In this document: positions 32,991 to 41,985 of the stretch, piece after piece
Layout: every line of letters starts with the position of its first letter
Position numbering within the stretch: the first letter of the stretch is position 1
NCBI GenBank assembly: GCA_023663185.1
Contig: JAMPHY010000005.1
Span: 1 to 64,000 of the forward strand
Source: Clostridiales bacterium
Lineage (GTDB): Bacteria; Bacillota; Clostridia; Lachnospirales; Lachnospiraceae
Direction of reading: 5' to 3'
DNA: 64,000 bases
The notes under the pieces: generated by a model
Database searches by the model: none
What the model was told of the DNA's origin: nothing
What the model saw: only the letters and a program-made list of their open reading frames with translations
Position numbers and translations under genes: made by a program

Positions 32991-34310
32991 ATGGTAAATG
33001 TGTCTATAGATTTTTCAAAATACGGTACGGTTATGGACGATACCTTTTTTAAAAGTATGGGACGTGTGGAGAACGTCGTCGGGCTTACGATAGAATCCGC
33101 AGGACCGGAGGCGAGGCTCGGAGATTTGTGTAGGATTTATCCGAAGGACAATTCGCTAGCTCCCATCATATCAGAAGTTGTCGGTTTTAAAGAAAGAAAG
33201 ACTCTGCTCATGCCCTATGAGAAAACCGAGGGCATAGGAAGCGGTTGTATAGTTGAGAATATGAAAATGCCGTTGTCGGTACATGTAAGCGACGCGCTTT
33301 TAGGAAAAGTCTTAGACGGGCTTGGCAGGTGCGAAGATGTGGATATGGACGATGAGCAGATGATAAATTATCCGATGGAAGCTCCGCCGCCGGACGCTAT
33401 GGCAAGGGAGATTATAGACGAGGTGCTTCCGCTTGGAGTTAAAGCGGTAGACGGGCTTATGACAGTAGGCAAGGGACAGAGAATTGGTATTTTCGCAGGT
33501 TCAGGCGTGGGAAAGTCTACCCTAATGGGAATGTTTGCACGAAATACCAAAGCTGATATAAATGTAATCGCTCTGATAGGTGAGCGAGGCAGGGAAGTCA
33601 GGGAATTTATCGAGAGAGACTTAGGACCGGAGGGCATGAAGCGTTCGGTTGTAGTAGTCGCTACTTCCGATAAGCCCGCAATGGAGAGAAAGAAAGCGGC
33701 GCAGACCGCCACCGCGATTGCGGAGTATTTCAGGGACAAGGGCAAGGACGTGCTGCTTATGATGGACTCGCTTACCCGTTTCTCAATGGCGCAGAGGGAG
33801 ATAGGTTTAGCAAGCGGTGAACCGCCGGTATCAAGAGGCTATCCGCCCAGCGTATATTCCGAGATGCCTAAGCTTTTAGAGCGCGCGGGGCGTTCAGACA
33901 AAGGCTCTATAACGGGGCTGTACACGGTGTTGGTAGACGGTGATGATTTTAACGAACCTATTACCGATACGGCGAGAAGTATTCTGGACGGTCATATAAT
34001 GTTAGACAGGAAGTTAGCGCATAAGAATCACTACCCGGCAATCGACGTATTGCAGAGTATATCAAGATGTATGAGCCAGATAGTGCCAAAAGAGCATAAG
34101 TTAGCGGCAGGCAAGTTAAAAAATGTGCTTGCAACTTATAATGAAGCCGAGGACCTTATTAATATCGGCGCATATAAGAATGGAAGCAATCCGAACATAG
34201 ACTATGCGATAGAAAAAATAGATGCGGTAAATGATTATCTCATGCAGGAAGTAGACACTAAACTGGACTACGAGCAGGAACTTGAACTTCTTAAGGGCTT
34301 GTTTGCATAA
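32991..34310 (+). CDS. fliI: Flagellum-specific export ATPase FliI
   Basis: 439 residues, F1-beta-like. The Walker A motif GSGVGKST is at 170-177 and the ALIGERGREVREFIERDLG and LLMMDSLTRFSMAQREIGLA segments are characteristic of type III export ATPases. It delivers and unfolds export substrates with FliH and FliJ. The gene begins 4 nt after fliH. All catalytic motifs appear intact. Confidence 0.97.
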   Translation: MVNVSIDFSKYGTVMDDTFFKSMGRVENVVGLTIESAGPEARLGDLCRIYPKDNSLAPIISEVVGFKERKTLLMPYEKTEGIGSGCIVENMKMPLSVHVSDALLGKVLDGLGRCEDVDMDDEQMINYPMEAPPPDAMAREIIDEVLPLGVKAVDGLMTVGKGQRIGIFAGSGVGKSTLMGMFARNTKADINVIALIGERGREVREFIERDLGPEGMKRSVVVVATSDKPAMERKKAAQTATAIAEYFRDKGKDVLLMMDSLTRFSMAQREIGLASGEPPVSRGYPPSVYSEMPKLLERAGRSDKGSITGLYTVLVDGDDFNEPITDTARSILDGHIMLDRKLAHKNHYPAIDVLQSISRCMSQIVPKEHKLAAGKLKNVLATYNEAEDLINIGAYKNGSNPNIDYAIEKIDAVNDYLMQEVDTKLDYEQELELLKGLFA

Positions 34311-34330
34311 GGCAGTCGGGAGTTTAATAT

Positions 34331-34777
34331 ATGGCGAAGTTTGTATACAGAATGCAGAGCATACTGAATATCAAGAACCAGATGGAGACTCAGGCGAAGA
34401 TGGAGCTTGGGCAGGCGCAGCGCAGACTCATGGAAGAAGAGGAGAAGCTTAGCGTACTCTATAATAGGAAAAAAGGTTATCTGGAGGAAGGCAGGAAGCT
34501 GCGTCAAGAGACGCTTAAGGTACAGAGCCTTCGCGATAATGAATATGCGCTGGCGAGAATGGACGAATTTATTGAGCTGCAGAAGCTTAATATAAAGCGG
34601 GCGGAAGAAATTGTGGAAGCCGCCAGAGTGAAGTTAGAAGAGATAATGAAAGAGCGCAAGATGCAGGAAAAGCTGCGGGAAAAGGCGTTTGAAGAGTTTG
34701 TACATGAGATTAACGCACAGGAGAGCAAGGAAGTAGATGAGTTGGTAAGCTATACTTACGGGCAGAAGGACTCATGA
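34331..34777 (+). CDS. fliJ: Flagellar export chaperone FliJ
   Basis: 148 residues, almost entirely a coiled coil rich in Glu, Lys, Arg and Leu, beginning FVYRMQSILNIKNQMETQAK, as in FliJ proteins. In F1-like architecture it is the stalk in the FliI hexamer. The position between fliI and the MotE-like gene is the usual one. Sequence identity in this family is low, so topology and location carry the call. Confidence 0.88.
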   Translation: MAKFVYRMQSILNIKNQMETQAKMELGQAQRRLMEEEEKLSVLYNRKKGYLEEGRKLRQETLKVQSLRDNEYALARMDEFIELQKLNIKRAEEIVEAARVKLEEIMKERKMQEKLREKAFEEFVHEINAQESKEVDELVSYTYGQKDS

Positions 34778-34798
34778 TAGAAAGGGGCACGGCTTACA

Positions 34799-35662
34799 AT
34801 GGCGGATATGTTAAATAGTGTTGTAGACACCGATGCGGAGAAAAAAAGACTTAAGGAAGAAAGAAATAAATTAAAGAACGAGAAGAAAGCGCAGAAAAAG
34901 GAAGCAAAGCAGCGTGCAAAGGAAATTGCGGCGCAGGAGGCGGAGCTTGATGAAGACGCGGGCGGACTGCCGGTATTCTTCGTAACGCTTATCATCGTGG
35001 TTATCTGGATAGCGATACTCTGCGTACTTATCAAGCTGGACGTGGGCGGTTTCGGCTCTAATATACTCGCGCCTGTAATCAAGGACGTGCCAGTAATCAA
35101 TAAGCTGCTTCCAGAGGAAAATGTAGTTACAACCAATGATGAAGAATCCTATGGCGGCTATACCAGCTTAAGAGATGCGGTTGATTATATTACGGAGCTT
35201 GAGCTTGAACTTGAGAGGGCGCAGTCGCTAAGCGGCGTGGACGCGCAGACCATAGAAGAACAAAGGGCGGAAATTGAGAGGCTTAGGACATTTGAGGACG
35301 CACAGGTGGATTTTGATAGAATCAGGACAGAGTTCTATCAGGAAGTAATATATGCAGAGAACGGACCGGGAGCGGAAGAGTATCGTAAATATTATGAAGA
35401 AATCGATCCGACTTATGCGGAATATCTGTATAAGCAGGTAGTCGAGCAGGCGCAGGTAAGTACAGAACTGCAGAATTACGCGCAGCCTTTTGCGGACATG
35501 GAGCCGGCAGCGGCAGCAGGGATACTTGAGAATATGACCGGAGATCCGGAGCTGGCGGCGAAGATACTTATGCAGCTTAGTACAAGCGCAAGAGGGAATA
35601 TACTGGCGGCTATGGATCCGGAATTTGCGGCGAGGCTGACGAGGATAATGGATCCGGAATAA
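34799..35662 (+). CDS. MotE-like flagellar accessory membrane protein
   Basis: 287 residues. A basic coiled N-terminus (about 10-45), one membrane helix (PVFFVTLIIVVIWIAILCVL, about 58-78), a coiled coil (about 120-170) and a C-terminal helical domain with NYAQPFADMEPAAAAGILEN and LAAKILMQLSTSARGNILAA, which resembles the MgtE N-terminal helical repeats of MotE. MotE proteins are thought to chaperone or place the stator. Firmicutes usually carry such a gene here between fliJ and fliK. The symbol is not assigned because the match is by architecture. Confidence 0.75.
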   Translation: MADMLNSVVDTDAEKKRLKEERNKLKNEKKAQKKEAKQRAKEIAAQEAELDEDAGGLPVFFVTLIIVVIWIAILCVLIKLDVGGFGSNILAPVIKDVPVINKLLPEENVVTTNDEESYGGYTSLRDAVDYITELELELERAQSLSGVDAQTIEEQRAEIERLRTFEDAQVDFDRIRTEFYQEVIYAENGPGAEEYRKYYEEIDPTYAEYLYKQVVEQAQVSTELQNYAQPFADMEPAAAAGILENMTGDPELAAKILMQLSTSARGNILAAMDPEFAARLTRIMDPE

Positions 35663-35874
35663 ATCATAATGTGAGGGTGAGGGTGCGGCATGAGTTCATA
35701 CCCACGGCGACTATGAATAGTAAGTTTTTTAGTATATTAGGCTAAACAAAACCGCCTGAATTAACGATATATATAATGTAGTATATTTTGTGTAGATATA
35801 TTGCGTGATTACACGCTTTATATAAAAAGCCGAAAGGCATAGAACCTTGAAAACTAAAGGAAGGAGGAAGGTAA
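35663..35874 (+). other. 212-bp non-coding gap ahead of fliK
   Basis: The longest gap in the first half of the flagellar operon. It contains a hairpin GCGTG (35803-35807) with CACGC (35812-35816) followed by TTTATATAAAAA, a short GCC-GAAA-GGC tetraloop hairpin, and a TATAAT (35772-35777) without a good -35. It could be a processing site or weak promoter, not a strong terminator. Confidence 0.35.
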
Positions 35875-37452
35875 ATGGCAAGCTTACCTGTAAACAACAA
35901 TTTGAATGTGCTCGCAGCTATTGCGAACCAGACAACACAGACAGCAGGCATGCCGGATAGCCGTAAAGATGGTGCGGACGATAGCTTCGGCATGGTAATG
36001 AGTCGTGTGAATTTACAGTCTGAGAACCAATCAGGCGCACAGACGGTTACGGTTTCCGCTACGGCAAAAGGAGCCATGAATACCACTGTTATGTCAACCG
36101 GAGTCACTCAGGCAGGCATGGTAAAAGAGTCTCAGGGTGCAGCAAAGAATACTGTTGAGGCGAAAAACAGCGGGAATGACGCGGCGAAAAAGGCTGATGA
36201 CAAAACCGTAGAAGGCGATGACGGGGGCAAGGCTGTGGAAGACAACAAGACCGTAGACAAAGCTTCTGATAGCAAAGTCACTGACGAGCAGAAGGAAGCA
36301 ATGGACGAAGCGGGAGAGAAGTTAGTCGAAGAAGTTGCTAAGGAGATGGAGGTTACGCCCGAAGAAGTAGAAGAAGCGATGACGGTTCTTGGTTTAAGCG
36401 CATTTCAGTTACTTGATCCCGATAACATGAAACAGCTTCTGGTAGAAATATCGGGAAATGAGGACCATCTTTCTATTTTAACCGATGGTGAACTCTACGG
36501 ACATTTGCAAAATCTTTTAGAAGAGGTATCAATAACTCTTGAAGATTTACAGACGGAATTAGGACTGACACAAGAAGAGCTTAACACCCTGATTGCTGAC
36601 ATGGCTGTGGTAGAGTCTGAGATGGTTGATACGGAAGAAGTTCCGCAGAATATTCAGACTCAGGACGCATTAGCTAATGTGGACGGTAAGACAGACGAGT
36701 TAGAACCCGACAGACTGGACGGTTCAAAAGACTATACCGTGACGGTTCATAAGGACGGCGAGACTGTTAAAGTCAAAGTAGCGGTTGATGATGCTACCGG
36801 TGAGGAGAACTCGAAGGAAGAAGTTACGGCAAAGGCTGAAATTCAGTCGGGAACCGAGAACAGACAGTCCGGAAGAGAGACTCAGGGGCAGGATAAAGGT
36901 GAAGGAAACGCCTCAAATATGTTGCCGCAGACTCCCATAGAGCAGCCGATAATGAGCGAGCTTCAGGAGCAGCCGTTAGTAGAGCGTTATATTGACGTAG
37001 ACGACATCATGAATCAGATTGGCGAGTATATCAAGCTTAATCTTAAAGCAGATGTACAGGAGTTAGAATTACAGCTTCACCCGGCAAGTCTCGGCAATGT
37101 AAACATACAGCTTACGGCAAAAGACGGTATAATTACGGCACAGTTTACGACTCAGAACGAGGCGGTAAAGTCAGCTATCGAAAGTCAGTTAGTGCAGCTT
37201 AGAACGCAGTTTGACGAGCAGGGCTTAAAGGTTGACGCAGTTGAGGTCGCTGTTGCAGATTATCGTTTTAATCAGAATTTCGCAGGAAATGAAGAGAAAT
37301 CCGACGAAGGCGCAGCTGCTAAGAAGAACCGCAGGAAAATCAACTTAAACGAGCTTAATATGGAAGAGCTTCCCGAAGATATGGAAGACGATGAAAGACT
37401 CGCAGCTCAGATGATGGCACAGAACGGCAGTACGGTAGACTACACGGCGTAG
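35875..37452 (+). CDS. fliK: Flagellar hook-length control protein FliK
   Basis: 525 residues. The N-terminal two thirds are acidic and low in complexity, as expected for the molecular-ruler part; the C-terminal Flg_hook domain is clear (LELQLHPASLGNVNIQLTAK, then SQLVQLRTQFDEQGLKVDAV). FliK measures the hook and switches export specificity through FlhB. GGAAGGAGG precedes the ATG. A basic patch KKNRRKINLNELN lies near the end. Length is within the broad range of the family. Confidence 0.92.
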   Translation: MASLPVNNNLNVLAAIANQTTQTAGMPDSRKDGADDSFGMVMSRVNLQSENQSGAQTVTVSATAKGAMNTTVMSTGVTQAGMVKESQGAAKNTVEAKNSGNDAAKKADDKTVEGDDGGKAVEDNKTVDKASDSKVTDEQKEAMDEAGEKLVEEVAKEMEVTPEEVEEAMTVLGLSAFQLLDPDNMKQLLVEISGNEDHLSILTDGELYGHLQNLLEEVSITLEDLQTELGLTQEELNTLIADMAVVESEMVDTEEVPQNIQTQDALANVDGKTDELEPDRLDGSKDYTVTVHKDGETVKVKVAVDDATGEENSKEEVTAKAEIQSGTENRQSGRETQGQDKGEGNASNMLPQTPIEQPIMSELQEQPLVERYIDVDDIMNQIGEYIKLNLKADVQELELQLHPASLGNVNIQLTAKDGIITAQFTTQNEAVKSAIESQLVQLRTQFDEQGLKVDAVEVAVADYRFNQNFAGNEEKSDEGAAAKKNRRKINLNELNMEELPEDMEDDERLAAQMMAQNGSTVDYTA

Positions 37453-37467
37453 AAAGGAGTAAAACAT

Positions 37468-38253
37468 ATGATAGGAAAAGTAGAGGACGGTAAACTTGTT
37501 GAGTCTAACTCAGCGGCGTCTTTAGCTAAAGAAAGCAGCAAAAAAAGCAATTCTACAGTAGACAAAGACCAGTTTTTACAGCTTTTAGTAGCACAGATGA
37601 AATATCAGGATCCTTTGGAGCCTACTTCCAATACGGAATATATCTCACAGTACGCTACATTCTCAGAGCTTGAGCAGATGCAGAACATGAGCGCTTCTTT
37701 GGAACTAGCAAGAGCGTCAACTTTGATAGGTCAGACAGTGCTTATGGACGTAACGGACAGCGCAGGCAGGACGGTTACGGTACAGGGAAATGTAGACTAT
37801 GTGACTTATGAAGGTAATAAGGCGTATTTGTCCATCAACGGAGAATTGTATTCAATGGACGATTTGACTACCGTAGCAGATACGAAGTATCTGGATGCTT
37901 ATGCTAAGGGAGCAGAATTTATCAATGCTTATAATAAGCTTACGGCATATGCGCTTCTGACTCTTGAAGATGCAGAATCAGTTATGAAGGTGAACGAAAC
38001 ATACCAGAACATGTCTGATTATGAGAAGAAGTTCATCACAGACGAGTATGTATCAGGTCTTAAGAAGCTCGTAGACAGAATCGAAGAGCTTAAATTAGCT
38101 GATGAAGAGAGCAAGGCTAACGAGGCGGAAAAAGGCGAGAATATTGATAAGACCGAAGGCGCTGACAAGACTGATAAGGACGACAAGACCGAAGATGGCG
38201 AAGATACTGATGAAGATAACGACGCAGGAAGCAAAACAGAAGCTGTAGAGTAA
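37468..38253 (+). CDS. flgD: Flagellar hook-capping protein FlgD with atypical C-terminus
   Basis: 261 residues. The N-terminal scaffold signature is clear: FLQLLVAQMKYQDPLEPTSN and TEYISQYATFSELEQMQNMS. After the small beta region (QTVLMDVTDSAGRTVTVQGN to about residue 130) the expected FlgD tudor/fibronectin-like domain is replaced by a helical segment (AYNKLTAYALLTLEDAESVM, then YQNMSDYEKKFITDEYVSGL) and an acidic Glu/Asp/Lys tail. The helical segment resembles the spacer helices of Firmicute surface proteins. The cap function should remain with the N-terminal half. AAAGGAG upstream, 15 bp after fliK. Confidence 0.9.
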   Translation: MIGKVEDGKLVESNSAASLAKESSKKSNSTVDKDQFLQLLVAQMKYQDPLEPTSNTEYISQYATFSELEQMQNMSASLELARASTLIGQTVLMDVTDSAGRTVTVQGNVDYVTYEGNKAYLSINGELYSMDDLTTVADTKYLDAYAKGAEFINAYNKLTAYALLTLEDAESVMKVNETYQNMSDYEKKFITDEYVSGLKKLVDRIEELKLADEESKANEAEKGENIDKTEGADKTDKDDKTEDGEDTDEDNDAGSKTEAVE

Positions 38254-38286
38254 GGATACACAGTAATCTCAAGGAGGAGAAGGGTT

Positions 38287-38694
38287 ATGAAGATTCAGAA
38301 TAATCAATTTCTTTCCATCGGGCAGGTACAGGAGCAGTATTTAAAAAATAACCGCAGCAGCCGTATTCCAGAAGATAATACATCTGGCGGACTTAAGTTT
38401 CAGGATATCTTATCGCAGAAGACGTTAGGAACGGAAACTAAAGAAGTGAAGTTCTCCAAACATGCGGCAAACAGGCTGGCTGACAGAAACATCGAGCTTA
38501 CTAAAGAGCAGGTAGAACGCCTGAATCTTGGAGCGGAGAGAGCCGGTGCGAAAGGAATACAAGATTCATTAGTTATTGTCGATTCGCTTGCTTTTATTGT
38601 AAATGTACCGAATAACACGGTAATTACAGCAATGGATCAGACAGACGCAGACGAAAACGTATACACAAATATTGACGGAGCCGTTATTATATAG
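38287..38694 (+). CDS. Flagellar operon protein of the TIGR02530 type
   Basis: 135 residues. The C-terminal block KFSKHAANRLADRNIELTKE and SLVIVDSLAFIVNVPNNTVI is conserved in small proteins encoded between flgD and flgE in Firmicutes (TIGR02530). The N-terminal 50 residues are polar and variable. Its role is unknown, but the location implies hook assembly. AAGGAGGAGAAGG precedes the ATG. Confidence 0.82.
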   Translation: MKIQNNQFLSIGQVQEQYLKNNRSSRIPEDNTSGGLKFQDILSQKTLGTETKEVKFSKHAANRLADRNIELTKEQVERLNLGAERAGAKGIQDSLVIVDSLAFIVNVPNNTVITAMDQTDADENVYTNIDGAVII

Positions 38695-38775
38695 CCGGAC
38701 CTTTAAGGAGGCTTATGTTCCCGAATGACAGACGGAACGAGACGGGCGCGTCACCTAATAAGGAGGTCATTCATT

Positions 38776-40836
38776 ATGATGAGATCACTTTTCTCTGGTG
38801 TAGCAGGTCTTAGGACGCACCAGACAAGAATGGATGTTATTGGTAATAACATCGCAAACGTAAATACAACATCTTACAAATCACAGTCAATGGTATTCAG
38901 CGATTTGCTGTATCAGACAACTCAGGCAGCTTCAGGCGCTAACGCTGCAACAGGCAGAGGCGGTATCAACGCCAGACAGATAGGTTTAGGAGCTAAGACC
39001 GCAGCAATCTCTACGTCAATTACGACGCAGGGTTCTGCACAGTCTACCAATAACCCGTTTGATATTATGATTACAGGCGATTCCTTTTTCATTGTAAACA
39101 ACGGTTCACAGAACTTCTTCACAAGAGACGGTTCTTTCACCATTGACGGCGCGGGCAATCTGGTTATGTCTTCAACCGGTTATACGGTTATGGGCTGGCA
39201 GGTTGATGAGGAGTCGGGAGAGGTTATTCCTAATACCGTATCTGCTTTAAGAATTATGAATGAAACCAATCTGACATATCCGCCGGAGTCTACCTCTAAG
39301 GCGATTATGACAGGTATCGTTGATAAGCATGATCCTAATACCAGCAGCACATCGGGAAGATTTGTAAGTTTGACATTATATGATAATCTTGGTTATTCCT
39401 ATAATGCTAAATTCAGTATCCACAATCTTGACGGCGACGGCGAGTATTATGTACAGCTTGATGATATTATGGATTCTGACGGCGTATCTTTAGTTACTTT
39501 ATATAACTTAAGCAGTATCAGCGAAGTTGCGACATTCGGAACCAAGCAGGAAATTGAAACTACACAGTTGTATCAGCTTCTTGAAACGGCGGAATATACT
39601 CCGGCAGATGGAACCAATCCGGCTAAGTATTCGATGAAATACAATGCGGCAAATATACTTGATGGATATTCCAACAACCAGCTCATCAATGCGGCGACTA
39701 CAACCAGTATTACCAACTTAAACGGAACGCCTGTAGTTAAGGGAACCAATACTTATGAGATTGGCGAAAACGAGAATGTAACGATTAAGGGAACCATCAA
39801 GCTTACCAAGAATGAGTTGCAGGCGCCTAACTTTAACCTTATTTATGCGGCGGAAGTAACTAATAATGCGGGTACTACCGTTACCAATTACTGCTACTAT
39901 GGACAGGATAAGGACGGCAATCAAATAACTCTTAAAAATCCGCCTGTAAAGGAAGATTGGCAGAAGGTATTACAGAAGTCGTTTAAGGATGTAACAGTTG
40001 ACGACATAACAGTTAATGCGGACGGCTCGATTGAGATGGATTTCACGCAGGATTTTAAGTCGTTAAAGAAAGCGACTTATCATCTTGATAAGGATTATTT
40101 CATAGGAGAAGATATTAGCGATCCGTTAGAAGCATATGGTCTGAGCAAGACAGACAATACGAGCTATTCATTCCAGACCGTAGCGCCTGATGGTCAGGCT
40201 CAGATTACCAAGAAATATGAATTCACCGGCAACAAACTGGTATTCAACACCGACGACGGTAAATTCGCATATGTTGGTAATCCGGATACTGATTCGGTAG
40301 TGCTGGATTTCAGCGAATCGGCTACTTCAAGACGTGGCGAGACTATAGCGCTTACGCACTTTACAGATATTGATATCGACTTTTCACAGGTGCTTAACCT
40401 CAACAACGGCGGCAAGACTACGGCTTCCTTGACCAGCGGCGACGCTGAGAACGGAGACGGCGCTGGTAGAAAAGTCGGAGAAATGACAGGCGTGGAAGTA
40501 GGTCAGGACGGTACTATTACCGCTTACTATGATAACAACCAGTCGAAAGTATTAGGACAGATTGCGGTTGCTAACTTTGCTAACGCGGCAGGTCTTTCCA
40601 AACAGGGTAACAACCTCTATTCGACAACCATGAACTCCGGTGATTTCGACGGAATAGGTTCGGATATTACCGAGGGCGACGGCAAGATGGAAAGCGGTGT
40701 TCTGGAAATGAGTAACGTAGATTTGTCTTCGGAGTTTACTGAAATGATTACTACGCAGCGTGGTTTCCAGGCAAACAGCAGAATTATTACAGTTTCCGAT
40801 ACCTTGCTTGAGGAGCTTGTTAATCTCAAGAGATAG
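38776..40836 (+). CDS. flgE: Flagellar hook protein FlgE (long form)
   Basis: 686 residues. N-terminus LFSGVAGLRTHQTRMDVIGN and NIANVNTTSYKSQSMVFSDL, and C-terminus VDLSSEFTEMITTQRGFQAN with RIITVSDTLLEELVNLKR, are diagnostic. ATG 38776 is chosen for AGGAGG (38761-38766) 9 nt upstream; the frame runs up to 38725 but that part has no FlgE character. Hook proteins of about 400-450 residues are commoner; the extra ~250 residues lie in the surface-exposed middle (about 220-560). It is followed by a terminator, which marks the end of the rod/hook group. Confidence 0.95.
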   Translation: MMRSLFSGVAGLRTHQTRMDVIGNNIANVNTTSYKSQSMVFSDLLYQTTQAASGANAATGRGGINARQIGLGAKTAAISTSITTQGSAQSTNNPFDIMITGDSFFIVNNGSQNFFTRDGSFTIDGAGNLVMSSTGYTVMGWQVDEESGEVIPNTVSALRIMNETNLTYPPESTSKAIMTGIVDKHDPNTSSTSGRFVSLTLYDNLGYSYNAKFSIHNLDGDGEYYVQLDDIMDSDGVSLVTLYNLSSISEVATFGTKQEIETTQLYQLLETAEYTPADGTNPAKYSMKYNAANILDGYSNNQLINAATTTSITNLNGTPVVKGTNTYEIGENENVTIKGTIKLTKNELQAPNFNLIYAAEVTNNAGTTVTNYCYYGQDKDGNQITLKNPPVKEDWQKVLQKSFKDVTVDDITVNADGSIEMDFTQDFKSLKKATYHLDKDYFIGEDISDPLEAYGLSKTDNTSYSFQTVAPDGQAQITKKYEFTGNKLVFNTDDGKFAYVGNPDTDSVVLDFSESATSRRGETIALTHFTDIDIDFSQVLNLNNGGKTTASLTSGDAENGDGAGRKVGEMTGVEVGQDGTITAYYDNNQSKVLGQIAVANFANAAGLSKQGNNLYSTTMNSGDFDGIGSDITEGDGKMESGVLEMSNVDLSSEFTEMITTQRGFQANSRIITVSDTLLEELVNLKR

Positions 40837-40866
40837 TTTTGGAAAAATTTTCTTAAACATTTTAAT

Positions 40867-40900
40867 AAAAAGAGGAACTTTTTTGTTCCTCTTTTTATGC
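40867..40900 (+). terminator. Terminator between flgE and flbD
   Basis: AAAAAGAGGAAC (40867-40878) and GTTCCTCTTTTT (40885-40896) form a perfect 12-bp stem with a T6 loop. The right arm itself provides the T-run. It lies inside an otherwise continuous flagellar operon, so it may be partial. Confidence 0.85.
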
Positions 40901-40905
40901 TTTTG

Positions 40906-40914
40906 TGTTAGAAT
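40906..40914 (+). promoter_or_regulatory. Possible extended -10 promoter before flbD-motA
   Basis: TGTTAGAAT (40906-40914) is an extended -10 element right after the terminator and 47 bp before flbD. No good -35 is visible (it would fall in the terminator stem). It could restart transcription of flbD and the stator and switch genes. Confidence 0.35.
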
Positions 40915-40960
40915 AGATAAGGCAATGTTTCAAGCCATACATAAAGGGGCGTGTTACTGC

Positions 40961-41146
40961 ATGATAGAAGTAACAAAGATTAACGGAGTTAAGGTTTTAG
41001 TCAATCCGGATTTGCTAGAATTAGTCGAAGAAACGCCGGATACAGTCATGACCTTTACAACCGGACGTAAAATAATTGTAAAAGAAAGTAGACAAGAGAT
41101 AAAAAATTTAGTAAAATCATATAGAAAGGATATTTTTGCAGATTAA
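40961..41146 (+). CDS. FlbD/SwrD-family flagellar protein
   Basis: 61 residues: MIEVTKINGVKVLVNPDLLE, then ETPDTVMTFTTGRKIIVKES. This matches the small FlbD family, whose Bacillus member SwrD raises motor torque and swarming. ATG 40961 is chosen for AAAGGGG upstream. A longer frame from 40760 overlaps flgE and is not credible. It stands next to motA, consistent with a stator role. Confidence 0.9.
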   Translation: MIEVTKINGVKVLVNPDLLELVEETPDTVMTFTTGRKIIVKESRQEIKNLVKSYRKDIFAD

Positions 41147-41175
41147 TGTAAACTTATTGTGAGTGGGTGGTTTTT

Positions 41176-41985
41176 ATGGATTTAGCTTCAATTCTAGGCT
41201 TGGTTATTTGTTTGATACTGGTTATATTTGGAATTGTATACGATAAAACTGCAGGAGTTAATTTCGCAACTATTGGCAATTTCCTTGATGTTTCTTCGGC
41301 ACTGATTACTTTCGGTGGCGCATTCTGTTGTATTCTTGCAAGTTATACGATGAATGATTTCTTTGGCGGACTTAAGAGTATAGCCCTTATTTTTAAAACC
41401 TCCAATATGAATGTGGCGGAGATTATCCAGAAGATTATAGATTTATCTAATGTAGCACGTAAGGAAGGACTTCTTTCACTCGAAGAAGCAGCGGGAGAGA
41501 TAGACGATCCGTTTCTACAGAAAGGAATACTGCTTGTCGTAGACGGTACGGATCCCGAACTTGTGCGTGCGATTATGGAGACGGAATTAGTCAGTGTAGA
41601 GGGCAGACATAAAGCTAAGATTGGTTTCTGGGAAGATTTAGGTTCCATGGGTCCTGCATGGGGTATGATTGGTACGCTGATAGGTCTGGTAAACATGCTT
41701 CAGAACATGGACGATCCTTCGGCTATCGGACCTGCTATGGCGGTCGCGCTGTTGACTACCTTGTATGGTTCCCTGCTTGCAAACTGGATATGTGCGCCTG
41801 TTGCAAGTAAGTTAAAGAGCAAGAACTCTGATGAAATGATGGTGAAGGAAATAGAAATAGAAGGTCTTCTGTCTATACAGGCAGGAGAAAATCCGCGTGT
41901 TATTGAAGAAAAACTGAAATCTTTCCTTGCACCTAAGGATAGAACAAGCTCTGAAGAAGAGGGCGGAGGTGAAGCAGATGGCTAA
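41176..41985 (+). CDS. motA: Flagellar stator protein MotA
   Basis: 269 residues with four hydrophobic segments (the first in LASILGLVICLILVIFGIVY; the last two in GPAWGMIGTLIGLVNMLQNM and MAVALLTTLYGSLLANWICA). Part of the proton or sodium channel that drives rotation. ATG 41176 preferred over GTG 41167. The cytoplasmic loop carries the charged residues that contact FliG. Its end overlaps motB by 8 nt. The coupling ion cannot be told with certainty from this sequence. Confidence 0.95.
   Translation: MDLASILGLVICLILVIFGIVYDKTAGVNFATIGNFLDVSSALITFGGAFCCILASYTMNDFFGGLKSIALIFKTSNMNVAEIIQKIIDLSNVARKEGLLSLEEAAGEIDDPFLQKGILLVVDGTDPELVRAIMETELVSVEGRHKAKIGFWEDLGSMGPAWGMIGTLIGLVNMLQNMDDPSAIGPAMAVALLTTLYGSLLANWICAPVASKLKSKNSDEMMVKEIEIEGLLSIQAGENPRVIEEKLKSFLAPKDRTSSEEEGGGEADG

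Noticed and set aside
35772-35777. TATAAT before fliK as a full promoter
   Set aside because: No acceptable -35 hexamer at 16-18 bp and no extended -10, so it is only noted in the gap description.
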